The position numbers and the translations under genes are program-made. From assembly GCA_024696005.1 (NCBI GenBank), contig JAILHF010000019.1, positions 17,722-81,721 of the forward strand: a DNA stretch of 64,000 bases. The letters are read 5' to 3'. How positions within the stretch are numbered: the stretch's first letter is position 1; every line of letters begins with the position of its first letter. Positions 9,203 through 16,721 of the stretch are shown one piece after another. A model generated the notes under the pieces. The model worked only from the letters and a program-made list of their open reading frames with translations. It was not told where the DNA came from and searched no databases. The DNA is from Lachnospiraceae bacterium (GTDB lineage Bacteria > Bacillota > Clostridia > Lachnospirales > Lachnospiraceae).

Positions 9203-10185
9203 ACCGTCTTCAAAAGCTCCCGGATCTGCTCCACCGTAAGCCACTCCGTGTTGTTTCCGGAATTATAGGTAAAGCCCTCCGCCACCTTTTTCCCGTCGGA
9301 ACGGGGCTGGCGCTTTTCATCCCAGATCATCTGGGGATAAACGATGAAATGCTTTTCAAATTCATAGGTGGTCATGGAATCCTCCACGGTGACCATGACC
9401 TCGTGAAGTTTTTCGCCCTCGCGTATGCCGATCTCGGGCTTTTCGCAGCCGGGCAGCATGGCTTCGGCCAGATCCGTGATCTTGAAGGAAGGGATCTTGC
9501 TGATAAAGGTCTCGCCGCCGGCGGATTCCTCCAGCGCCTTGATCACCAGCTCCACACCCTGGGTCAGCGAGATCCAGAAACGCGTCATGCGGTGATCCGT
9601 AATGGGCAGCTTCGTTTCGCCCTTTTCCATGAGGCTGCGGAATAAGGGGATCACCGAGCCGCGGCTTCCCGCCACATTCCCGTAACGCACGATGGAAAAG
9701 GCCTTGTCGCCCGCACCGATATAGGCGTTGGCCGCGATGAAGAGCTTGTCGCTCACCAGCTTGGTACCGCCGTAAAGGTTTACGGGATTCACGGCCTTGT
9801 CGGTGGACAGTGCCACCACCTTCCGCACATCCGAATCCAGAGCGGCCTCGATCACATTCATGGCACCGTGGATATTGGTCTTGATGGCTTCGTTGGGGTT
9901 GTATTCGCAGGCAGGCACCTGCTTTAAGGCCGCAGCATGTACGATATAGTCCACACCCTTCAGCGCACGGCGCATACGCTCCAGATCCCGCACGTCCCCG
10001 ATAAAGAAACGCAGGCGCTCCGCATGCTCGCGGAACTCATTCTGCATCACAAACTGCTTGTATTCATCTCTTGAATAGATGATGATCTTTTTGACTTTTG
10101 TATTTTCCAGACAGTAACGCGCAAAGCATTTGCCGAAGGAACCTGTTCCTCCCGTTACCAATACCGTTTTTCCGTCGAGTACCAT
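9199..10185 (-). CDS. UDP-N-acetylglucosamine 4,6-dehydratase (PseB/CapE-like)
   Basis: A 328-residue extended SDR. It has the NAD motif TGGTGSFGKCFARYCL, the arginine-rich stretch YSRDEYKQFVMQNEF, AALKQVPACEYNPNEA and LSTDKAVNPVNLYGGTKL, all characteristic of inverting UDP-GlcNAc 4,6-dehydratases. These enzymes give UDP-4-keto-6-deoxy-L-AltNAc, the first intermediate of pseudaminic acid or L-FucNAc/2-acetamido sugar routes. The ATG at 10183-10185 is preferred: GGAGGAAAG lies just before it and overlaps the codons that follow an earlier ATG at 10200. The other pseudaminic acid genes are not visible, so the end product is unknown. A promoter-like sequence lies upstream over the end of glf. Confidence 0.9.
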   Translation of the reverse strand: MVLDGKTVLVTGGTGSFGKCFARYCLENTKVKKIIIYSRDEYKQFVMQNEFREHAERLRFFIGDVRDLERMRRALKGVDYIVHAAALKQVPACEYNPNEAIKTNIHGAMNVIEAALDSDVRKVVALSTDKAVNPVNLYGGTKLVSDKLFIAANAYIGAGDKAFSIVRYGNVAGSRGSVIPLFRSLMEKGETKLPITDHRMTRFWISLTQGVELVIKALEESAGGETFISKIPSFKITDLAEAMLPGCEKPEIGIREGEKLHEVMVTVEDSMTTYEFEKHFIVYPQMIWDEKRQPRSDGKKVAEGFTYNSGNNTEWLTVEQIRELLKTV

Positions 10186-10214
10186 ATCTCTTTCCTCCAT
10201 GCTTTATGTTAACA

Positions 10215-10243
10215 AATATAGCAGACGGGCGATAAAACTACAA
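10215..10243 (-). promoter_or_regulatory. Predicted sigma-A promoter for the glycan cluster
   Basis: On the minus strand TTGTAG and TATATT are separated by 17 bases. The -35 hexamer coincides with the last two codons of glf (TTG TAG), and the -10 lies in the 52-base gap before the PseB-like gene. It would allow the glycan genes to be expressed apart from clpS-clpA-glf. It is a sequence match only. Confidence 0.5.
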
Positions 10244-11344
10244 GCACTCCCGCACGTCTTTCAGCGCCTGCGCGATCACCTTGTCCATGTCCAGATAGCG
10301 GTACGTTCCCAGTCTCCCGCCGAAGCGCAGGCCCTTCTTCGTCTCTGCCAGGGCTCTGTACTTTTCGTAAAGGCTGTTGTTCCGCTCGTTGTTGATCGGA
10401 TAATACGGCTCGTCGCCGGGCTTCCATTCCGCCGGATACTCCCTCGTGATCACGGTGGAGGGCAGCTCCGCCTGCCTGTCCGGATCAAAGAATTTGTGCT
10501 CGATGATCCGGGTGTAGGGTATGCTCTTTTCGGTATAATTGACCAGCGCGACACCCTGGTGGTTGCTCTCCGGCCGCACTTCGGTCTCGAAGCGCAGGCT
10601 GCGGTATTCCAGTGTGCCGTAGCACTCGTCAAAATACCGGTCTATGGGCCCGGTAAAGATCTGCATGTCCGCTACGGAATCATAATGCGCGCGATCGGCA
10701 AAATATTCCGTTCCGAGGAGGATTTCCGCTCCCTCGAACATTTTTTCCGCCATCGCGGTGTAGCCGCCGATCGGGATCCCCTGCCAGCGGTCATTGAAAT
10801 AATTGTTATCGTAAGTGAAACGCACCGGAAGCCTTCTTATGATGAAAGCAGGCAGCTCGGTGCAGGGGCGCCCCCACTGCTTCTCGGTATAGCCCTTCAC
10901 CAGCTTTTCGTATATGTCGCGGCCCACCAGGCTGATCGCCTGTTCCTCCAGGTTTTTCGGTTCGCCGATGCCGGCTTCCCTCTTCTGTTCCTCGATCCGG
11001 GCCTTTGCCTCCGCGGGCGTCTTCACGCCCCACATGGCATGGAAGGTATGCATGTTAAAGGGAAGGCAGTACTGCTCGTCCCCGTAACGGGCGATCGGGC
11101 AGTTGGTAAAACGGTTGAATTCCGCGAAGCGGTTCACAAATTCCCAGACCTCGGGGTCCGAAGTGTGGAAGATGTGCGGACCGTACTTATGGACCTGTAT
11201 CCCCTCCGTCTCTTCGCTGTATGCATTTCCCGCGATATGGTCCCTTCTCTCGATGACCAGGACCTTTTTCCCGGCCTTTACCGCCTCATGGGCAAAAACC
11301 GCCGCATAGAGCCCTGCTCCGACGATCAGAAAATCGTATTTCAT
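10238..11344 (-). CDS. glf: UDP-galactopyranose mutase
   Basis: A 368-residue flavoenzyme with the FAD-binding start YDFLIVGAGLYAAVFAHEA and VIERRDHIAGNAYSE, then HKYGPHIFHTSDPEVWEFV, FNMHTFHAMWGVKTP, GYTEKQWGRPCTELP and the arginine-containing IPIGGYTAMAEKM. It converts UDP-galactopyranose to UDP-galactofuranose, the donor for galactofuranose in surface polysaccharide. Length and motifs are complete. Its ATG overlaps the clpA stop by 4 bases, an unusual coupling of a glycan gene to a protease subunit. The next gene begins 52 bases after its stop, with a promoter in between. Confidence 0.95.
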   Translation of the reverse strand: MKYDFLIVGAGLYAAVFAHEAVKAGKKVLVIERRDHIAGNAYSEETEGIQVHKYGPHIFHTSDPEVWEFVNRFAEFNRFTNCPIARYGDEQYCLPFNMHTFHAMWGVKTPAEAKARIEEQKREAGIGEPKNLEEQAISLVGRDIYEKLVKGYTEKQWGRPCTELPAFIIRRLPVRFTYDNNYFNDRWQGIPIGGYTAMAEKMFEGAEILLGTEYFADRAHYDSVADMQIFTGPIDRYFDECYGTLEYRSLRFETEVRPESNHQGVALVNYTEKSIPYTRIIEHKFFDPDRQAELPSTVITREYPAEWKPGDEPYYPINNERNNSLYEKYRALAETKKGLRFGGRLGTYRYLDMDKVIAQALKDVRECL

Positions 11345-13695
11345 TCCCCGTCTCCTTCGTTCTTCTTCGTATCACTCGGCGCTTTGGCCTTTTTTCTTCC
11401 TTTTCCTGCCATCAGGTCTTCGGGTTCAAGGATGCGCTTTCTGCCGCGCCCGCTCTTTTTCTGCTCTCCCACGCGGACCACGGGCTTGCCGTCTTCCATC
11501 GTGAGCACGGCTTCGCCTCCGCCGCTAAGCTTTCCGAAGAGGATCTCGGACACAAAGAGCGGCTTGATCTCGCTGTCGATCACGCGCTCGATCTCGCGTC
11601 CGCCGTATTCCTTCGTGATGCCCCTGTTGCAGATATGATCCTTGGCATCCTGCTCCACACGTACCGTGACCTGCCTGCCGGAGAGACGCTGCGCGAGCTC
11701 GCCGAGCTTCTTCTCGGTGATCTGCTCGGCCATTCGCCGGTTCATGTGGTTGAAGGTCACGACCGCGCTGAGACGGTTGCGGAATTCCGGCGAAAAGACG
11801 CGCTTCACTTCTTCCATCATGACGGAATCGTCGACCTTGTTCCCGCCGAAGCCTATGGCCTGACGGCCGATCTGGCGCGCACCGGCGTTCGAGGTCATGA
11901 TGATGATCACGTTCTTGAAGTCTGCCTTCTGGCCGCGGTTATCGGTCAGGGAGGCATAGTCCATGACCTGCAGCAATACATTGAAAATATCGGCATGCGC
12001 CTTCTCGATCTCGTCGAGGAGCAGCACGCAGTGCGGCGTCTTGCGGATCGCATCCGTCAAAAGGCCGCCGTCGTCATAGCCCACGTAACCCGCAGGCGAA
12101 CCGATCAGCTTCGATACCGTGTGCTTCTCGGCATATTCGCTCATGTCGAAACGGATGAACTCGATCCCCAGCTCGGAGGCCAGCACCTTGGCGACCTCGG
12201 TCTTGCCCACGCCCGTGGGGCCCACAAAGAGGAAGCTCGCGATCGGCTTGTTTTCTGCGAGCAGCCCTGCCCGCGACATGCAGATCGCGTCCACGATGCG
12301 GCGCACCGCTTCTTCCTGCCCGTAGATCTTGTCCGTGATCCGTTTGTACAGATCCTTCAGGCGTCCGAGCTCGGAGCTTTCGGCGGTCTGCTTCGGGACT
12401 CTTCCCACCTCGGACAGCACGGTCTCGATCACGTCCTTCCCGACCGTCTGCCGTTTCTTTTCATCCTGGGGATGCATGCGTCTGTAGGCACCGGCCTCGT
12501 CGATCAGATCGATGGCTTTGTCCGGAAGGAAACGCCCTCCGATATAGAGATGGCTCAGATGCACCGCGTGCTTCAGCACGTCTTTGGCATAGCGTATGCC
12601 GTGGAACTGCTCGTAGATGCCCTTCAGGCCTTCCAGAATGCGCAGAGCCTCTTCCTCGCCCGGCTCCTTGATCTCGACATTCTGGAAACGTCTTGTCAGG
12701 GAAGTGTTGCGGGCAATGTAGCGCTTGTGCTCGTCATAGGTCGTGGTCCCGATAAAGCGGATGTGCCCGGCTTCGAGATAGGGCTTGAGCATCGCGGAGG
12801 CGTCCATGTTGTTGCCGCTCTGGGCGCCGGCCCCGATCAGGCCGTGGATCTCGTCGATGAAGACGATGGGCTCCTCGATCTCTTCCAGGGCATCCATGAT
12901 GTCCAGGAAGCGCTTTTCAAAATCGCCCCGGTACTGGGTGCCGGCCAGCAGTTCCGCCACATCCAGCTGATAGATGCGGGCGTGCGCCAGCGCCTCCGGC
13001 ACGTCGCCGGAAACAATGCGCTTTACCAGGCCGCGGACCACGCTGGTCTTTCCCACGCCCGGTTCCCCGATCAGAAGCGGATTGTTCTTTTCTTTCCTTA
13101 ACAGTATGCGCAGGATGCGGTCCATCTCCTCCTGTCTGCCGATCAGGGGCGGATAATCCGCCGCGTCCTCGTTCATCAGCCGCGCGAATTCCAGGATGAA
13201 TTCCTCGGGGTCTTCCTCGTCTCCGAAGGACAGATCCGCGTCGCCATCCCCGTTTTCCTCCAGCAGCGTAAGCGTGGAGAGGAAATCCGACAGCTCGCCG
13301 ACTTCCTCTTCCAGATAGAAGCTGGCGAAGCATTCGTTCTGCATCAGAATCCCCTGTATGATATGGTGCAGGCGGATCTGGCTGCTCTTCTGCCGTTCCG
13401 CCTCCTCCACGGCGATCTCCACCGTCGACGCGAACGCGTCGGAAATGCGCTCCGAGATCCCGCGGGTGTCCGGATCTCCTTCTTTCTGAACAGGAAGCAT
13501 CGTGTGCAGGAATTCATCCAGTGTTTCCTTCAATCGTCTGGCATCACCGCCGCAGGTGCGCAGGGCGCGGATGAACACGGGGATGTCCGTGCACACATAG
13601 AGTATGTGCTCGGGCGTCACCAGCTGGCTCTCCATCCTGGCCGCCACCATCAGCGACAGCTGCATCACTTTTTCCGTTGTTTCGTCAAAACCCAT
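11341..13695 (-). CDS. clpA: ATP-dependent Clp protease ATP-binding subunit ClpA
   Basis: The protein has 784 residues. A double Clp N-domain fills about residues 1-145. The first AAA+ module has Walker A GEPGVGKT near 210 and Walker B VFIDEIHG. The second has Walker A GPTGVGKTE near 492 and Walker B LLLDEIEKAH. The loop IGFGG following ARQIGRQA is the ClpP-docking loop, and there is no ClpB/ClpC-type middle coiled coil, which together indicate ClpA. A basic tail of about 40 residues (GRGRKRILEPEDL onward) extends past the usual end. It unfolds substrates for ClpP in the cytoplasm; clpP is not in this window. It starts directly after the clpS stop, so the pair is co-expressed. Confidence 0.95.
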   Translation of the reverse strand: MGFDETTEKVMQLSLMVAARMESQLVTPEHILYVCTDIPVFIRALRTCGGDARRLKETLDEFLHTMLPVQKEGDPDTRGISERISDAFASTVEIAVEEAERQKSSQIRLHHIIQGILMQNECFASFYLEEEVGELSDFLSTLTLLEENGDGDADLSFGDEEDPEEFILEFARLMNEDAADYPPLIGRQEEMDRILRILLRKEKNNPLLIGEPGVGKTSVVRGLVKRIVSGDVPEALAHARIYQLDVAELLAGTQYRGDFEKRFLDIMDALEEIEEPIVFIDEIHGLIGAGAQSGNNMDASAMLKPYLEAGHIRFIGTTTYDEHKRYIARNTSLTRRFQNVEIKEPGEEEALRILEGLKGIYEQFHGIRYAKDVLKHAVHLSHLYIGGRFLPDKAIDLIDEAGAYRRMHPQDEKKRQTVGKDVIETVLSEVGRVPKQTAESSELGRLKDLYKRITDKIYGQEEAVRRIVDAICMSRAGLLAENKPIASFLFVGPTGVGKTEVAKVLASELGIEFIRFDMSEYAEKHTVSKLIGSPAGYVGYDDGGLLTDAIRKTPHCVLLLDEIEKAHADIFNVLLQVMDYASLTDNRGQKADFKNVIIIMTSNAGARQIGRQAIGFGGNKVDDSVMMEEVKRVFSPEFRNRLSAVVTFNHMNRRMAEQITEKKLGELAQRLSGRQVTVRVEQDAKDHICNRGITKEYGGREIERVIDSEIKPLFVSEILFGKLSGGGEAVLTMEDGKPVVRVGEQKKSGRGRKRILEPEDLMAGKGRKKAKAPSDTKKNEGDGE

Positions 13696-14010
13696 TTACT
13701 TATCCTCTTCGATATCGATGCGGAAAGGAAAGCCCTGAGCTCTGGCCCTTTCCGTCGCCTGTTTCTGTTTTGTATGCGCCACGTCATAGATGTAGCGCGC
13801 GATCACGGCCCGTCCGCTGCGATGAACCTTCATCATCAGATCGACGGCCTCTTCGTTGCTCTTGTCAAAGATGCTGCACAGGATCTCCACCACGAAATCC
13901 ATGGTCGTCACGTCATCGTTGAGCATGATCACGCGGTACATGGAAGGCTCCTTGTGACGGTACTTTGTTCCCACCCGGTTTTTGCTTGTGCGTTTTGTCT
14001 GTTCTGCCAT
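13696..14010 (-). CDS. clpS: ATP-dependent Clp protease adaptor ClpS
   Basis: A 104-residue protein with the ClpS core: YRVIMLNDDVTTMDFVVEIL, followed by a helix and ending in the HRSGRAVIARYIYDVAHTK region. The conserved LNDD and TTMDFV residues line the N-degron pocket. The first 20 residues are basic and probably disordered, as expected for the tail that enters ClpA. It delivers N-end-rule substrates to ClpA. The gene abuts clpA with no gap. A terminator-like hairpin sits just upstream, which may attenuate expression. Confidence 0.95.
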   Translation of the reverse strand: MAEQTKRTSKNRVGTKYRHKEPSMYRVIMLNDDVTTMDFVVEILCSIFDKSNEEAVDLMMKVHRSGRAVIARYIYDVAHTKQKQATERARAQGFPFRIDIEEDK

Positions 14011-14173
14011 TCTTTCTCTCTTATAAAAACGGACTGCTTACCGCAGCCCGTTCCCTCTGACTGTCTGTTGATCCCGGCTGCCGGCATTCACGCTCCTTTG
14101 GCGGGTCACTGTACCCGTTTCACCGCAGCTGTGCCGGAACCGCGCTCATCCGCCTAAGCGGCACGAGACCCGC
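14011..14173 (-). other. Intergenic stretch upstream of clpS with several hairpins
   Basis: This 163-base region holds no convincing gene. Read on the minus strand it contains several short stems, for example CGGGT/ACCCG and CCGC/GCGG, and it ends in the terminator listed separately. It could be the 3' region of the small upstream gene or a structured leader for clpS-clpA. I could not match it to a known riboswitch. Confidence 0.35.
14024..14051 (-). terminator. Intrinsic terminator just upstream of clpS
   Basis: On the minus strand ACGGGCTGC pairs with GCAGTCCGT across a 5-base loop, with one G-T pair, and is followed by TTTTTAT. It lies about 15 bases before the clpS start, so it either ends the upstream transcript or acts as an attenuator. 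Confidence 0.6.
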
Positions 14174-14299
14174 TCACTCGTCCTCGTCATCCACCGCAGC
14201 AGCCACCGAGCTCACAAAAGTACTGACCACCGAGATCACTACCGCAAGGATGATGATCAATGCTCCGCCGAATAATGTAACCAAAATACCAACGTTCAT
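14174..14299 (-). CDS. Small 41-residue membrane protein
   Basis: The predicted peptide starts MNVGILVTLFGGALIIIL and has one hydrophobic helix over about residues 3-36, then an acidic tail DDEDE. The ATG at 14297-14299 follows AGGAGA by about 7 bases, and a promoter match lies 65 bases upstream. There is no recognised family. Its own promoter, ribosome site and position ahead of clpS suggest a real gene, but its small size keeps the call tentative. An upstream in-frame ATG would add 24 polar residues without a ribosome site. Confidence 0.5.
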   Translation of the reverse strand: MNVGILVTLFGGALIIILAVVISVVSTFVSSVAAAVDDEDE

Positions 14300-14361
14300 C
14301 TCTGTCTCCTGTCTTTCCGACCGCCGGAATGCGCTCCGGCTTTCTTTCCCGGATCCCGTAT

Positions 14362-14390
14362 ATTCTATCATGAACGCCCGTTTGTTGCAA
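14362..14390 (-). promoter_or_regulatory. Predicted promoter for the 41-residue membrane protein
   Basis: TTGCAA and TAGAAT on the minus strand are separated by 17 bases. The -35 lies in the loop of a perfect 8-bp inverted repeat (AACGCCCG/CGGGCGTT, 14372-14401). Confidence 0.4.
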
Positions 14391-14427
14391 GCGGGCGTTT
14401 TGCGCGGCCCCTCGCGGCGCTCAGGCC

Positions 14428-15621
14428 TTATTTTTCCTTCCTTTTGCGGAACATGAATTTCCTGGCGGCATTGATGCCCACTTTGTAAGGCAGCGGCCGG
14501 AGCGCCTTATCCGCTTCCTTAAGCTTCTCACGGATGGGGATCGACTGGGGACAATGCTGCTCGCACTTTCCGCAGCCCACACACTGGCTCGCGAATGCCG
14601 GCTCCTTCGTCAGGCCGACGGTCTGGGCAAACTGAAAACGCCCCTCCCGCTTGTTTTCGATATACATCATGTTATAGCAGGCAAAAATGCCGGGAATGTC
14701 CACGCCCTTGGGGCAGGGCATGCAATAGCGGCATCCCGTGCAGCCCACCTTTTCGTTTTCCCGGATCGCCTTCTTCACCTGTTCCAGCAGAGCAAGGTCT
14801 TTTTCCGTGAGCGCACCGCTGCTCATGTCGCTTGCGGTCCTCACGTTCTCTTCCACCATTTCGGGAGAATTCATGCCCGAGAGCACGACTGTCACCTCGG
14901 GCTGGTTGTATAACCAGCGGAATGCCCATTCGGCCGGCGACCATCCGTGGCCGTCTTCCGCAAAGAGTTTTTTTGCCTGTGCAGGCAGCATGTTGACCAG
15001 CTTGCCCCCGCGGAGCGGCTCCATGATCACAACGGGGATCCCCTTCGCCGCGGCTGCCTTCACACCCTTCACGCCTGCCTGGGTCACCTCATCCAGGTAA
15101 TTGTACTGCACCTGGCAGAAATCCCAATCATAGTCATTCAGGATCGTGATGAAATTGTCGGTATTTCCGTGGTAGGAAAAGCCGATGTTACGGATCTGCC
15201 CCGACTTTTTCTTTTCCCGGATCCAGTCCAGGATCCCGACCGCCTTCAGCTTCTCCCACATGTCAACGTCCGTGAGATGATGCATCAGATAATAATCCAC
15301 ATGATCCGTGCGCAGACGCGACAGTTCCTCATTAAAGTACCTGTCGATCCCTTTTCCGTCCTTTATGAGATATTGGGGAAGCTTGGTCGCGATGTTTACT
15401 TTATCCCGGATGCCGTTACGCTCCAATATCTCTCCGAGCGCAGCCTCACTTCCGGGGTAGATGTACGCCGTATCATAATAATTCACCCCTGCCTGATACG
15501 CCGCCATGATCTCTTTTTCGGCTTTATCGATATCGATCTGGTTTCCTTTTTTGGTAAAACGCATGCAGCCGTATCCCAGAACAGAAAGATCGTTGCCGTT
15601 TTTATCCTTTCTGTACTGCAT
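14428..15621 (-). CDS. Aldo/keto reductase with C-terminal ferredoxin-type 4Fe-4S domain
   Basis: A 397-residue protein. The first 280 residues form an aldo-keto reductase barrel: LGYGCMRFTK, the catalytic-tyrosine region NYYDTAYIYPGSE, and HVDYYLMHHL. The C-terminal 100 residues hold two cysteine clusters, CTGCRYCMPCP and CVGCGKCEQHCP, which bind iron-sulfur centres. This fusion is common in anaerobes and is thought to pass electrons between ferredoxin and an unknown carbonyl substrate. The ATG at 15619-15621 follows GGAGGTG by 4 bases; longer upstream frames lack a ribosome site. It stands alone, with flanking genes on separate promoters. Confidence 0.88.
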   Translation of the reverse strand: MQYRKDKNGNDLSVLGYGCMRFTKKGNQIDIDKAEKEIMAAYQAGVNYYDTAYIYPGSEAALGEILERNGIRDKVNIATKLPQYLIKDGKGIDRYFNEELSRLRTDHVDYYLMHHLTDVDMWEKLKAVGILDWIREKKKSGQIRNIGFSYHGNTDNFITILNDYDWDFCQVQYNYLDEVTQAGVKGVKAAAAKGIPVVIMEPLRGGKLVNMLPAQAKKLFAEDGHGWSPAEWAFRWLYNQPEVTVVLSGMNSPEMVEENVRTASDMSSGALTEKDLALLEQVKKAIRENEKVGCTGCRYCMPCPKGVDIPGIFACYNMMYIENKREGRFQFAQTVGLTKEPAFASQCVGCGKCEQHCPQSIPIREKLKEADKALRPLPYKVGINAARKFMFRKRKEK

Positions 15622-15782
15622 AGAACACCTCCGTGATCGTAACGATCCCGAGTCAGGCAAAGCTTCCTTCCCCCCCGCGGAGTGCACGGCTCAGGATAAA
15701 ACAGTGACGCCCCCCCGGCTGCTTTATTGTAACACAACGATCAGACGCTTGAAAAGGGTATTTCGCATCCTCCGGTCTGTGC

Positions 15783-15927
15783 TATAATCGGCAGAGAAAG
15801 AAAACCACGATACGCCAAAGCCCGGAACGGGCGGGGGATAAAAGAAGGAGGCCGGGAGCATGTCGTGATCCTGCGGAAAGAGAAATGATGAAAAAAGCCG
15901 CAAGCCCTTTACATTGGCGGTTTTTTA
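15783..15927 (+). ncRNA. Candidate small RNA or leader with its own promoter-like box and terminator
   Basis: A TATAAT box at 15783-15788 precedes about 130 bases that end in a hairpin with a T run (GCCGC/GCGG flanked by AAAAAA and TTTTTT, 15890-15927). Inside are a perfect GCCCG-gaa-CGGGC hairpin and a CACGA/TCGTG pair that would enclose it. No open reading frame fits. It may be a short RNA or an attenuated leader for the 216-residue protein gene downstream, although that gene also has its own promoter overlapping the terminator. No match to a known RNA family was recognised, and the -35 box is poor. Confidence 0.35.
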
Positions 15928-15936
15928 TGGTATATT
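15908..15936 (+). promoter_or_regulatory. Predicted sigma-A promoter for the 216-residue protein
   Basis: TTTACA (15908-15913), 17 bases, then TATATT (15931-15936). The -35 and spacer overlap the terminator hairpin of the candidate RNA upstream. The start codon is about 45 bases after the expected transcription start. Confidence 0.6.
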
Positions 15937-15987
15937 GATTCTGTATCAGTAGGCGCTACATTGAAAATCAGAAAGGAATGGTGAAAC

Positions 15988-16638
15988 ATGAGCGTAAACG
16001 GAATTACGGGAAGTGTAGCAACCAGCGCAGCCGAGGCATATACCTATACTCCCGCAAACAAGGTTGTCGAAAGCGACAAAAAGGCCACGGCAGATGTGAA
16101 CGCCAAGAGTACTTCGGCCAGTGAAGGCGTTGTGTATCAGCACAGCACCGATGCTGAATCGGAGAAAAAGGCGGCAGCGGAGACCAAGACCTACAAACAG
16201 GACACCGGGATGATCTCCAAACTCAAAGCAGATGCGGAAGCCCGCACTGCGCAGCTTCAGGACATTGTCAACAAGCTGATCAACAAACAGGGCATGACCT
16301 TCGACATCGCGAACGGCTCGAACTTAAAGAGCATGTTCGAGGGGATCGAGGTAGATGCCGAGACCAAAGCACAGGCCCAGAAAGACATCGCAGAAGATGG
16401 CTACTGGGGCGTAAAGCAAACAAGTGAACGCATCTTTGACTTTGCCAAGGCTCTGACCGGCGGCGATCCGGACAAGATGAAGGACATGCGCGAAGCTTTT
16501 GAAAAGGGCTTCAAGCAGGCTACAAGTGCCTGGGGGGATGACCTTCCGGAGATCAGCCAGCAGACCTACGGCGCCGTTCAGAAACTCTTTGATGATTACG
16601 AGAACGAGATCAACGGCGGCGGTACTGCTACTGCATAA
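15988..16638 (+). CDS. Conserved 216-residue protein of unknown function (Lachnospiraceae type)
   Basis: The N-terminal 75 residues are low-complexity, rich in Ser, Thr, Ala and Lys, with no signal peptide. The rest is mainly helical and carries KLKADAEARTAQLQDIVNKL and AQKDIAEDGYWGVKQTSERI, followed by DFAKALTGGDPDKM. I recall similar sequences in motile Lachnospiraceae, often as single genes, but no function is established. The start follows AAAGGA by about 10 bases. It has its own promoter and a strong terminator and is the only plus-strand gene for many kilobases. The soluble, hydrophilic character and the free N-terminal tail suggest a partner-binding or secreted structural role, which is only a guess. 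Confidence 0.8.
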   Translation: MSVNGITGSVATSAAEAYTYTPANKVVESDKKATADVNAKSTSASEGVVYQHSTDAESEKKAAAETKTYKQDTGMISKLKADAEARTAQLQDIVNKLINKQGMTFDIANGSNLKSMFEGIEVDAETKAQAQKDIAEDGYWGVKQTSERIFDFAKALTGGDPDKMKDMREAFEKGFKQATSAWGDDLPEISQQTYGAVQKLFDDYENEINGGGTATA

Positions 16639-16660
16639 GGTAATTACACACGAACATCAA

Positions 16661-16692
16661 AAGAGGGCGGATCTTCCGCCCTCTTGTTTTTT
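16661..16692. terminator. Bidirectional intrinsic terminator
   Basis: AAGAGGGCGGA pairs perfectly with TCCGCCCTCTT and is followed on the plus strand by G and six T. On the minus strand the stem is followed by TTTTG. It separates the plus-strand 216-residue gene from the convergent GtrII-like gene. Confidence 0.85.
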
Positions 16693-16721
16693 CTCCAAGC
16701 ATTTCGCAAAGCCGGCTCTTC

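Noticed and set aside
14011..14173. Cobalamin or TPP riboswitch upstream of clpS
   Set aside because: Some words look similar (GGTGAAACGGG, AATGCCGG) but the conserved boxes of neither family are in order.
15783..15927. Cyclic di-GMP (GEMM) riboswitch
   Set aside because: An ACGCCAAAGCC stretch is reminiscent, but the paired GNRA stem and the conserved second half are missing.
15988..16638. Flagellin
   Set aside because: Length and helical character are suggestive and similar proteins occur in motile relatives, but the conserved flagellin N- and C-terminal motifs are missing.
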